Source: Bradyrhizobium zhengyangense (lineage in GTDB: Bacteria > Pseudomonadota > Alphaproteobacteria > Rhizobiales > Xanthobacteraceae). Taken from it: 64,000 bases of DNA. Location: contig NZ_JAKLUA010000003.1 of NCBI RefSeq assembly GCF_022012435.1, forward strand, positions 186,001 to 250,000, in the 5' to 3' direction. Positions 52,286 to 59,837 of this stretch are shown here, in pieces. The translations under genes and the position numbers were made by a program. Position 1 is the first letter of the stretch; every line of letters begins with the position of its first letter. Under the pieces are notes generated by a model. The model did not search any database. It saw nothing but the letters and a program-made list of their open reading frames with translations, and was not told where the DNA came from.

Positions 52286-54850
52286 GTGCCGCCCCGCATC
52301 CTCAAAATCCCGGCCGAGCCGGCCGCGCTGCTGCCCGACCGCTTCCAGCAATGGTTCGCGGCCCGCGGCTGGTCGCCGCGCGAGCATCAGCTCGCGCTGC
52401 TGGCGAAGGCGCGCGAGGACCGTTCGGCACTGCTGATCGCGCCGACCGGCGCCGGCAAGACGCTGGCGGGATTCTTGCCGACGCTGGTGGAATTGAGCAC
52501 TGCGCCGACTTCTCCCGCGAAATCCGTGGTCTCCACCGGCCGTAGCGTTCAGCGCAGCGCCGGCCTGCACACGCTCTACATCTCGCCGCTGAAAGCGCTC
52601 GCCGTCGACATCGCGCGCAATCTGGAGCGGCCGATCGCGGAGATGAACCTGCCGATCAAGGTCGAGACCCGCACCGGCGACACGCCGGTGTCGCGCCGCC
52701 AACGACAGCGGCGCTATCCGCCTGATGTCCTGCTGACCACGCCCGAGCAGCTCGCGCTGCTGCTCTCCTCCGACGACGCGCCGTTCCTGTTCTCATCGCT
52801 CAAGCGCATCGTCCTCGACGAGCTGCATGCGCTGGTGACGTCGAAGCGCGGCGATCTGCTCTCGCTCGGCCTTGCGCGGCTGTGGCGCCTCGCGCCGCAG
52901 ATGCGTGCCATCGGTCTGTCGGCGACCGTGGCCGAGCCCGACCAGCTCGCGCGCTTCCTGGTGCCGCAGCCCGAGGGCAAGGAGCGAGCGGCCGACATCG
53001 TCGTCGCCGGCGGCGCCGCGCCGCCGGAGGTCGAGATGCTCGACACGCGCGAGCGGCTGCCCTGGGCCGGCCACAGCGCGCGTCACGCGCTCCCTGAAAT
53101 CTACGAGCTGATCAAGCAGAACAAGACTACGCTGGTTTTCGTCAACACCCGCAGCCAGGCCGAGATGCTGTTCCAGAATCTCTGGAGCATGAACGACGAC
53201 GGCCTTGCCATCGCGCTGCATCACGGCTCGCTCGACGTCGCCCAGCGTCGCAAGGTCGAGGATGCCATGTCGGCGGGGCGCCTGCGCGGCGTGGTCTGCA
53301 CCTCCTCGCTCGATCTCGGCGTCGATTGGGGCGACGTCGATCTCGTCGTCAATATCGGCGCGCCCAAGGGTTCCTCGCGCCTGATGCAGCGTATCGGCCG
53401 CGCCAACCACCGTCTCGATGAAGCCTCGCGCGCGGTTCTGGTGCCCGCAAACCGCTTCGAGGTGCTGGAGTGCCGCGTCGCCATCGACGCCATCGCGGAG
53501 AATGCGCAGGACACGCCGCCCTTGCGCACCGGCGCGCTCGACGTGCTGGCCCAGCACGTGCTCGGCTGTGCCTGTGGCGAGCCGTTCCTCTCCGATGAAC
53601 TCTATGCCGAGGTCCGCACCGCCGCGCCTTACGCCGACCTGTCGCGGCAGGATTTCGACGACGTCGTCGATTTCGTCGCTTCCGGCGGTTACGCGCTGAA
53701 GACCTATGAGCGCTTCGCCCGCATCAAGCAGGACAAGCAGGGCCGCTGGCGCGTCGCCAATCCAAAAGTGCGGCAGAGCTACCGGATGAATGTCGGCACC
53801 ATCGTCGAAGACGATATGCTGAAAGTGCGGCTGGTGCGTTCGCGCGGTGGAGGTCACGGCTCCACGGGTGTGATCGCGCGTGGCGGCCGTCTGCTCGGCG
53901 AGATCGAGGAGGCTTTCATCGAAGGCCTCTCGCCCGGCGACACCTTCGTGTTCTCAGGCGAGGTGGTGCGTTACGAGACCCTGGTCGAGGATCAGGTCTA
54001 TGTCTCGCGCGCGCATGACAAGGACCCGAAAGTGCCGTCTTATATGGGCGGAAAATTCCCGCTCTCGACCTATCTCGCCGAACGCGTCCGCCGTCTGCTC
54101 GACGATTTCAGGGCGTGGAAGGGCTTGCCGGAGCAGGTGCGCGACTGGCTGTCGCTGCAAAAGGACGTCAGCCGCGTGCCCGGCGTGCGCGAGCTGCTGG
54201 TCGAAAGCTTCCCGCGCGCCAACAAGCATTACATCGTCTGCTATCCCTTCGAAGGCCGCCTCGCGCACCAGACCCTCGGCATGCTGCTGACGCGCCGGCT
54301 GGAGCGCGCGCGTGCCCGTCCGCTCGGTTTCGTCGCCAACGAATATGCGGTGGCGATCTGGGGGCTTCGCGATCTCTCCTTCATGATCAGGGATGGCCGC
54401 ATCGACCTCGACGCGCTGTTCGACCCCGATATGCTCGGCGATGACCTCGAGGCCTGGCTCGCCGAATCCGCGCTGATGAAGCGCACCTTCCGCAACTGCG
54501 CGATCATCTCCGGCCTGATCGCGCGCCGCCACACCGGCGAAGAGAAGAGCCGTCGCCAGGTGCTGTTCTCGACCGACCTCGTCTACGATGTCCTGCGCAA
54601 GCACCAGGCCGATCACGTGCTGCTGCGTGCTGCCCGCGCCGACGCCGCCACCGGCCTGCTCGATCTGCGCCGCCTCAGCGACATGCTGATGCGCATCCAG
54701 GGCCGCATCACCCACCGGGAACTCGATCATGTCTCCCCGCTCGCCGTCCCCGTGATGCTGGAAATCGGCCGCGAGTCAGTTTATGGCGAAGCTGCAGACG
54801 AGCTGTTGGCCGAGGCCGCCGACGAGCTGGTCAAGGAAGCGATGGGATAG
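52286..54850 (+). CDS. Ligase-associated Lhr-Core DEXH-box helicase
   Basis: 854-residue superfamily 2 helicase of the Lhr-Core type. Domains: RecA1 with Walker A LIAPTGAGKTLAGF (Lys58) and DELH in IVLDELHAL, motif III SAT in IGLSATVAEPD, RecA2 with VFVNTRSQAEM, LHHGSLD and motif VI QRIGRANHR, then winged-helix and beta-barrel regions filling the C-terminal half. It is the partner of the ligase and exonuclease encoded on the other strand at 47141-49863. A GTG start at 52286 is used; no better start exists. The phosphoesterase gene follows. Confidence 0.93.
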   Translation: MPPRILKIPAEPAALLPDRFQQWFAARGWSPREHQLALLAKAREDRSALLIAPTGAGKTLAGFLPTLVELSTAPTSPAKSVVSTGRSVQRSAGLHTLYISPLKALAVDIARNLERPIAEMNLPIKVETRTGDTPVSRRQRQRRYPPDVLLTTPEQLALLLSSDDAPFLFSSLKRIVLDELHALVTSKRGDLLSLGLARLWRLAPQMRAIGLSATVAEPDQLARFLVPQPEGKERAADIVVAGGAAPPEVEMLDTRERLPWAGHSARHALPEIYELIKQNKTTLVFVNTRSQAEMLFQNLWSMNDDGLAIALHHGSLDVAQRRKVEDAMSAGRLRGVVCTSSLDLGVDWGDVDLVVNIGAPKGSSRLMQRIGRANHRLDEASRAVLVPANRFEVLECRVAIDAIAENAQDTPPLRTGALDVLAQHVLGCACGEPFLSDELYAEVRTAAPYADLSRQDFDDVVDFVASGGYALKTYERFARIKQDKQGRWRVANPKVRQSYRMNVGTIVEDDMLKVRLVRSRGGGHGSTGVIARGGRLLGEIEEAFIEGLSPGDTFVFSGEVVRYETLVEDQVYVSRAHDKDPKVPSYMGGKFPLSTYLAERVRRLLDDFRAWKGLPEQVRDWLSLQKDVSRVPGVRELLVESFPRANKHYIVCYPFEGRLAHQTLGMLLTRRLERARARPLGFVANEYAVAIWGLRDLSFMIRDGRIDLDALFDPDMLGDDLEAWLAESALMKRTFRNCAIISGLIARRHTGEEKSRRQVLFSTDLVYDVLRKHQADHVLLRAARADAATGLLDLRRLSDMLMRIQGRITHRELDHVSPLAVPVMLEIGRESVYGEAADELLAEAADELVKEAMG

Positions 54851-54902
54851 AGCAGGTTTTGACGTGACGTTGGGTGCGCTGGTTTCAGGGGATGACGAGG
54901 AC

Positions 54903-55574
54903 ATGCGCGTTTCCAGGGTCAGCATCAGCGATGTGACCTTCGCCGCCGATCTCTCCGGCGCGCTGTTCTGGGACGAGCAGAACCTGCTCGTCGTCTCCGA
55001 TCTGCATCTCGAAAAAGGGTCCAGCTTCGCCACGCGCGGCGTGCTGCTGCCGCCTTACGACACGCTGGCAACGCTCAGCCGTCTCGCTGCTGTCATCTCC
55101 CGCCATAATCCCAGGACGGTCATCGCGCTCGGCGACAGTTTTCACGATCGTTCCGCGCACGAGCGCCTCTCGGCCGACGACCGCGCCGCCGTCGCCGCGC
55201 TCCAAACCGGGCGCGACTGGATCTGGATCTCAGGCAATCACGATCCGATGCTGCCGCGCGATCTCGGCGGCACCATCGCCGACGAAGTCGCTATTGGACC
55301 GATCACCTTCCGCCACGAACCATCAGGTGCGCTTGGCGAGATCGCCGGCCATCTCCACCCCAAGGCCCGCGTCTCCGCGCGCGGCCGTTCGATGGAGCGG
55401 CGGTGTTTCGCCAGCGACGGTCTACGCGCCGTGATGCCCGCCTTCGGCGCCTATGCCGGCGGGCTGAGCATCCGCGACGCCGCGTTTGCGAAGATCTTTC
55501 CGAGAAACGGCTTTGTCGCGCATCTCCTCGGCGACCGCCGCGTGCACGCGATCGCCGCGTCAAGGTGTTACTAA
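54903..55574 (+). CDS. Ligase-associated metallophosphoesterase (MPE/PdeM-type nuclease)
   Basis: 223-residue calcineurin-like phosphoesterase. Metal ligands are visible in order: SDLHLEKGSSFATRG, ALGDSFHDR, ISGNHDPM, and the C-terminal GHLHPKARV. Homologues in the Lhr/ligase cluster are manganese-dependent single-strand DNA endonucleases. The ATG at 54903 is chosen; a GTG at 54864 would add 13 residues and has a weak CAGG signal. Its 3' end (VAHLLGDRRVHAIAASRCY) has a near-copy at 56748-56808, described separately. It ends the lhr-mpe arm. Confidence 0.92.
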   Translation: MRVSRVSISDVTFAADLSGALFWDEQNLLVVSDLHLEKGSSFATRGVLLPPYDTLATLSRLAAVISRHNPRTVIALGDSFHDRSAHERLSADDRAAVAALQTGRDWIWISGNHDPMLPRDLGGTIADEVAIGPITFRHEPSGALGEIAGHLHPKARVSARGRSMERRCFASDGLRAVMPAFGAYAGGLSIRDAAFAKIFPRNGFVAHLLGDRRVHAIAASRCY

Positions 55575-55582
55575 GGGCCGCA
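55515..55582 (+). repeat. Direct repeat A: 3' end of the phosphoesterase gene
   Basis: This 68-base stretch encodes the last residues of the phosphoesterase plus its stop and is repeated, at about 90% identity outside a 6-base gap, at 56748-56808 in the same orientation. The two copies bracket the oxygenase-like gene at 55660-56568. Confidence 0.8.
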
Positions 55583-55588
55583 CTTTCG

Positions 55589-55670
55589 TAGGGTGGGTCA
55601 GCCGAGCAGATGGGCGGATCGCCAGGCGCTGGAAAAACTACGGCGCGCTCACTGCCTCATCAGTCGTAGC
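55589..55670. repeat. Truncated GTAGGGTGGGT repeat plus AACTACGGCGCGCTCAC block
   Basis: Starts GTAGGGTGGGTCAGCCGAGCAGATG, matching the family at 12204, but its right arm is replaced by a block AACTACGGCGCGCTCAC (about 55632-55648) that recurs at 56686-56702. The element touches the end of the oxygenase gene. Confidence 0.6.
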
Positions 55671-56568
55671 CCACCTGTTCCGGCTTGTCGGTCCAAGGGT
55701 CGACGCACGCGCCGGCGTTGGTCGAGACGAGGTGCCGGTGACGGGCGAAATGAACCCGCCACGGGATGTCCGACGGAAGGATCACGAACGACACGACGTC
55801 GCGATGTTCGCGCAGCGGGGACGTAGCCTTGTGCAGCACCTTCCCGTTCTCGAACAGGATGCGCGTGCCGGGCGGCCCTTCGATGATTTCCGTGGTCGCG
55901 CCGTTCTCCAGGTCGGCCTGGACGCGCTGGATCTGGTTGCGATTGCGGAAGCCCTTGGACCGCAGCTGGTCGGTCAGCGCCTTTTTCTTGAGCCGGAAAG
56001 CGCCCGTGTCGTTGGTGACGTCGTCGAGATAGACCATCAGCTTGATCTCGGGACCCGGACAATTGTCCAGATGCCAGAGGAAGCTCGACTGCGGCTTCGT
56101 CGGTGTCGGCACGATCCTGTAGAAATAGACGCCGAAAATCTTGAAGTGCGACTGGAAGTAGCTTTCGAGCACATGCTCGAGCTGCGCGTCAAACACATTC
56201 ATGACCGATGGCAGGCGCTCGATGCCGTCGATCAGTCGGAACGCACCGTCCATCAGCGTGTGGCAATTCGCTGGCTTCGCGAAGAGCTCATCTGTCTGGT
56301 GCGCCACGTCGCTGCCGTTGAAGGCCGCGGCCGGCGGCAGGGCGAGATAGCCGTTCTCGCTGAACTCCTTCGCAAGCGCCGCGTCCGACGACCCAATGCC
56401 CCTCGGCTTCCAGTGTCTGCGAGCTTCTGCATGGTACAGTGCATAGCGCAGATTGACCGCCATGGGCTGGTTGTTACGAAACAGTTTGTCGCGCACGGCG
56501 TGGCGCATGTCATGGGCTGCGAGCTTGAGCGTCCTCACTTGCGTCTCCCAAATGAAATTTGTCGACAT
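55660..56568 (-). CDS. Probable Fe(II)/2-oxoglutarate oxygenase (phytanoyl-CoA dioxygenase-like)
   Basis: 302 residues, soluble. The double-stranded beta-helix iron site is recognisable as WHLDNCPG (His-x-Asp) and, about 75 residues later, KVLHKATSPLREHRDVVSF (distal His, with an Arg for 2-oxoglutarate). A hydroxylation role on a small molecule or lipid is therefore likely; no substrate can be named. Base composition and codons look more AT-rich than its neighbours. The gene is bracketed by direct repeats of the phosphoesterase 3' end, suggesting arrival by recombination. The ATG at 56568 is provisional; the ribosome-binding site is weak. Confidence 0.7.
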   Translation of the reverse strand: MSTNFIWETQVRTLKLAAHDMRHAVRDKLFRNNQPMAVNLRYALYHAEARRHWKPRGIGSSDAALAKEFSENGYLALPPAAAFNGSDVAHQTDELFAKPANCHTLMDGAFRLIDGIERLPSVMNVFDAQLEHVLESYFQSHFKIFGVYFYRIVPTPTKPQSSFLWHLDNCPGPEIKLMVYLDDVTNDTGAFRLKKKALTDQLRSKGFRNRNQIQRVQADLENGATTEIIEGPPGTRILFENGKVLHKATSPLREHRDVVSFVILPSDIPWRVHFARHRHLVSTNAGACVDPWTDKPEQVGYD

Positions 56569-56685
56569 GCAATGGACGTCTGGGGATCGGCGGGTTGCGC
56601 CGGTGAGCAAATTTTGCTCTGCAACTTAGGGACGAGTCAATTGGCATGTCGTCCCCGCGGCGTGGCCCTGGTGGACCGAGCGGTG

Positions 56686-56702
56686 GAACTACGGCGCGCT
56701 CA
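56686..56702 (+). repeat. Block B' matching 55632-55648
   Basis: AACTACGGCGCGCTCAC, 17 bases identical to the block at the other end of the oxygenase gene, same orientation. It lies in the 439-base gap 56569-57007, which also holds repeat A' and a palindromic repeat; the remaining bases show nothing that I can name. Confidence 0.55.
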
Positions 56703-56747
56703 CCGCTTGAGGATAGGCTAGAGGCTTGCGCGCCTTACCGCCGGCCC

Positions 56748-56808
56748 GTCGCGCATTTGCTCGGCGATCGCCGCGTGCATGCGGCGTCAAGGTGTTACTG
56801 AGGGCCGC
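56748..56808 (+). pseudogene. Remnant of the phosphoesterase 3' end (repeat A')
   Basis: Read in frame, this stretch gives VAHLLGDRRVHAASRCY followed by a stop, nearly the same as the C-terminus of the phosphoesterase gene (VAHLLGDRRVHAIAASRCY) 1.2 kb upstream. There is no matching upstream coding part, so this is an orphan gene end. It marks the right border of the inserted segment carrying the oxygenase gene. Confidence 0.72.
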
Positions 56809-56850
56809 GCTCCTCATTTGGGTTACGACTCTCGCGACGCGCACAACTGC

Positions 56851-56990
56851 GCTCCCTCCCACCTTGTGGGGGAGGGCGGGGGAGAGGGGTAGCCCAGGAA
56901 AAGGCCTATCTAAGAGTCGTCGCGTACGAATCGAGAGAGTCCCCGTATGGACCCCTCTCCCTAACCCTCCCCCACAAGGGGGAGGGAACG
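56851..56990. repeat. Composite palindrome with CTCCCTCCCACCTTGTGGG arms
   Basis: Left GCTCCCTCCCACCTTGTGGG and right CCCCACAAGGGGGAGGGA are near-perfect complements about 100 bases apart, with additional pairs CTCTCCCC / GGGGAGAG between. It lies directly before the 3' end of the LysR gene. Confidence 0.8.
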
Positions 56991-57007
56991 CACCGACCTC
57001 GTGGCGC

Positions 57008-57868
57008 CTACGCCGCCTTCGCCTGCACGTCCTCGCAGAACTCCGCGAGCCGATCCGCCAGCCGCAGCGTCGCGGAGCTTGCATTCGGCGCGGCCATCAG
57101 CGCCACCTCGGTCTTGTTGATCGGCGCGAAGCCGTCCTTCGCCGTCAGGACGCGGTGATCCGATTGAATCGACATCTCGGACAAAATGCTCAGCCCCATG
57201 CCGGCAGCGACGGCGGCCTGGATGCCGGCGAGGCTCGACGACATGTAGGACATGTGCCAGGCGCGGCCGGCGCTTTCCAGCGCGTGGATGGCGCCGGCGC
57301 GGTAGAGGCAGCCGAGCGGAAACCCGATCAGCGGCACTGACGGCAGGTTGACGTCGACGGGATGGCTTTTGCTGGTGACCCAGTGCACCTCCTCCGGCCA
57401 CACCGCGATCGCATCCTTGCCGCCGGCCGCGCGCTTGAACAGCGCGAGATCGAGCTCGCCGCGTTCGAGATCGCGGGCGAGGTTCTTGCTCTGGTCGGCG
57501 CGCACGTCGAGCCGCAGGTTCGGATGCGAGCGTGCGAACGCGCCCAGCAATTTTGCCAGACGGTACGCCGCGAAATCTTCGGGAATGCCGAGCCGGACTG
57601 CGCCGCCGTCGGGCTCGCGCAACACGTCGCGCGCTTCTTCCGCCAGCGCCAGCAATCGCCGCGCATAGGAGAGCAGCCGCTCGCCGGCCTCGGTCGGGCG
57701 CACGTCCTTGCCGTCCCGGTGCAGCAGCACCTGGCCGACATCTTCCTCCAGCCGCTTGATCTGCTGGCTGACCGTCGATTGCGTGCGGTGAACGCGCTCG
57801 CTGGCGCGGGTGAAGCCGCCGGCCTCGACCACCGAGACGAAGCTGCGCAGAAGCTCCAGATCGAGCAT
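57008..57868 (-). CDS. LysR family transcriptional regulator
   Basis: 286 residues: an N-terminal LysR helix-turn-helix (LDLELLRSFVSVVEAGGFTRA, VHRTQSTVSQQIKRLEEDVG) and a C-terminal substrate-binding-like effector domain (about 90-280). The ATG at 57868 has GAGG six bases upstream and gives the canonical start; the frame extends 14 codons further. It is divergent from an EamA-family exporter gene (110-base gap), the classical arrangement for an exporter and its regulator. Inducer unknown. Confidence 0.92.
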   Translation of the reverse strand: MLDLELLRSFVSVVEAGGFTRASERVHRTQSTVSQQIKRLEEDVGQVLLHRDGKDVRPTEAGERLLSYARRLLALAEEARDVLREPDGGAVRLGIPEDFAAYRLAKLLGAFARSHPNLRLDVRADQSKNLARDLERGELDLALFKRAAGGKDAIAVWPEEVHWVTSKSHPVDVNLPSVPLIGFPLGCLYRAGAIHALESAGRAWHMSYMSSSLAGIQAAVAAGMGLSILSEMSIQSDHRVLTAKDGFAPINKTEVALMAAPNASSATLRLADRLAEFCEDVQAKAA

Positions 57869-57880
57869 GGATGGCCTCAT

Positions 57881-57901
57881 TCGAAAATCCACTGATTTCG
57901 A
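57881..57901. promoter_or_regulatory. Candidate LysR operator in the divergent gap
   Basis: Inverted repeat TCGAAA - nine bases - TTTCGA, 21 bases long. Its T-N-A symmetric form fits LysR boxes. It overlaps the likely ribosome-binding region of the LysR gene and lies about 77 bases before the exporter ATG, consistent with auto-control and activation of the exporter. Recognised by symmetry only. Confidence 0.45.
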
Positions 57902-57977
57902 GTTAATCATTTAATTTCCAAATGGCAAGGGCGGTCCCTAGATCGAGGGCCAGAAGAAAAATATCCGAGAATGCCTC

Positions 57978-58886
57978 ATGTCCCTCGCCACTTCGCTTTC
58001 CGCTCCCCGGAGCCGGTTCAACACCCTGCCGCTCGCCATCGGTCTGTTCTGCCTGCTCTGGAGCTATGCCTTCGTCGCCGGCAAGATCGGCGTCACCCAT
58101 TGCCCGCCGTTGATCCTGCTCGCCGCGCGCTTCTCGCTCGCCGGCATTTTGATCCTCGGTACCACTTCTATCCGCGGCGACTGGTCGTTGTCGTGGCGCG
58201 ATGCGGTGATCTTCGCCGTGCTCGGGATTGCCAACAACGCGCTCTATCTCGGGCTCGGTTACACCGGCCTGCAATCGGTCTCCGCCGGCCTCGGCGGCCT
58301 GATCGTCTCGGCCAATCCGGTGTTCACCGCCGCACTTGCTGCGCTGCTGCTTGGCGAGGGCATGACCTGGCGCAAGGCCAGCGGCCTGTTGCTCGGCATC
58401 ATCGGCGTCACCCTGATTGTCTGGCACCGGCTCTCGGTCGGCACCGATTCGTTGCACGGCATCCTCTTCACGCTGGCCTCGCTCGCCTCCATCGTCGCCG
58501 GCACCATCCTGTTCAAGCTGCTCGCGCCGAAGGGAAGCCTGTGGATTGGCAACGGCGTGCAGAATCTCGCGGCCGGCATCGTGCTGACGCCGGTCGCGCT
58601 GACCTTCGCGGATGTCCACGCCATCGATGTCACCCCAAGCCTGATCGGCGCCTTCGCGTTCCTCGTGCTCGGCGGCTCGATCCTCGCTTACTGGCTCTGG
58701 TTTCATCTCCTGAAAGTGTGTGGCGCGACCGCGGCCAGTGCCTATCATTTCCTGATGCCGCCGCTCGGCATGCTGTTCGCCTTTATCGTGCTCGGCGAAC
58801 ATGTCGAGGCGCGCGATCTGCTGGGGATCATTCCGGTGGCGCTCGGCATTTACCTGGTGACGCGTCCCGTAAAGCCCGCCGCATAA
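57978..58886 (+). CDS. EamA family (DMT superfamily) exporter
   Basis: 302-residue inner-membrane protein with ten hydrophobic segments in two EamA repeats; landmarks are PLAIGLFCLLWSYAFVAGKIG, LILLAARFSLAGILIL and the second-half IVAGTILFKLLAPKGS. Related proteins export amino acids or small metabolites. Divergent from a LysR regulator that probably controls it. The next gene, an MBL hydrolase, starts 11 bases after its stop. Confidence 0.91.
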   Translation: MSLATSLSAPRSRFNTLPLAIGLFCLLWSYAFVAGKIGVTHCPPLILLAARFSLAGILILGTTSIRGDWSLSWRDAVIFAVLGIANNALYLGLGYTGLQSVSAGLGGLIVSANPVFTAALAALLLGEGMTWRKASGLLLGIIGVTLIVWHRLSVGTDSLHGILFTLASLASIVAGTILFKLLAPKGSLWIGNGVQNLAAGIVLTPVALTFADVHAIDVTPSLIGAFAFLVLGGSILAYWLWFHLLKVCGATAASAYHFLMPPLGMLFAFIVLGEHVEARDLLGIIPVALGIYLVTRPVKPAA

Positions 58887-58897
58887 GAGGAGTTCCC

Positions 58898-59671
58898 ATG
58901 CCCGTTTCCATCACCCTGATCGGCGGTCCCACCGCCTTGATAGAGATCGACGGCTTTCGCCTGCTCACCGATCCCACCTTCGATGCGCCCGGCGCTTATC
59001 AATTGCCGCATGTGAAGCTGGAGAAGACCGTCGGCCCGGCGATGAAGGCCGATGCGATCGGCCCCATCGATGCCGTGCTGCTCAGCCACGACCAGCATTC
59101 GGACAATCTCGACACCTCCGGCCGCGAATTTGTGCTCAAAGCGCCACGCGCGCTGACCACGGAGGCTGGCGCAAAGCGCCTCGGTGGCGATGTCGAAGGC
59201 CTCGCGCCCTGGGCGACCGCGCATCTGAAGGACGACGACGGCAACACGCTGACCATCACCGCGACGCCGGCGCGTCACGGTCCTGCCGGCATCGAGCCGC
59301 TGTCGGGCGACGTCATCGGTTTCGTGGTGCAGTCGAGCCGCAAGGATACACGTCCCGTCTATATCAGCGGCGACACCACCTGGTTCGACGGCGTCGCCGA
59401 AGTCGCGCGCCGCTTCAAATGCGGTGTGGTGATGCCCTTCGCCGGCGCCGCGCAGACTCGCGGCCCGTTCCATCTCACCATGGACACCAACGACACCATC
59501 GAAACCGCGCGCGCTTTTCCCGATGCCATGATCGTGCCCGTGCACACCGAAGGCTGGGCGCATTTCCGCCAGAACGGCGAGGATTTGCGCAAGACGTTTG
59601 ATGTGCTGGGATTCGGACCGCGGCTGAGGCTGCTGGAGCCCGGCGTGCCGACAGTGATCGAGGCGCCGTGA
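58898..59671 (+). CDS. MBL-fold metal-dependent hydrolase
   Basis: 257-residue metallo-beta-lactamase-fold protein of the UlaG/L-ascorbate-lactonase-like group: ITLIGGPTALIEIDGFRLLTDPTFD, then VLLSHDQHSDNLD (motif as HDQHSD), RHGPAGIEP, SGDTTWFDG, and a C-terminal VHTEGWAHF. Zinc or manganese ligands are preserved. The start at 58898 follows GAGGAG. It lies 11 bases after the EamA exporter gene, suggesting one transcript. Substrate unknown. Confidence 0.87.
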   Translation: MPVSITLIGGPTALIEIDGFRLLTDPTFDAPGAYQLPHVKLEKTVGPAMKADAIGPIDAVLLSHDQHSDNLDTSGREFVLKAPRALTTEAGAKRLGGDVEGLAPWATAHLKDDDGNTLTITATPARHGPAGIEPLSGDVIGFVVQSSRKDTRPVYISGDTTWFDGVAEVARRFKCGVVMPFAGAAQTRGPFHLTMDTNDTIETARAFPDAMIVPVHTEGWAHFRQNGEDLRKTFDVLGFGPRLRLLEPGVPTVIEAP

Positions 59672-59682
59672 TCTTGCTCCGC

Positions 59683-59798
59683 TGTCATGCCCCGGCTTGA
59701 CCGGGGTATCCAGTACGCCGGGGCGGTTGTTGTGAGAGCGAGCTATCTGACGAGCGTCTCTGGAATACTGGGTCGCCCGGTCAAGCCGGGCGACGACG
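59683..59798. repeat. Composite dispersed palindrome
   Basis: Arms CCCCGGCTTGACCGGGG and CGCCCGGTCAAGCCGGGCG, with GTATCCAGTAC facing ATACTGGGT between. It shares the CCAGTAC / TACTGG core with the element at 14911-15087. It lies between convergent genes and may act as terminator. Confidence 0.8.
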
Positions 59799-59837
59799 AA
59801 GGAGAATGCGGGCGCTCTTTGGTTAACTTGTCCGCGC

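Noticed and set aside
55660..56568. Insertion sequence encoding a transposase
   Set aside because: The encoded protein has an iron/2-oxoglutarate site, not a transposase motif, and no terminal inverted repeats were found.
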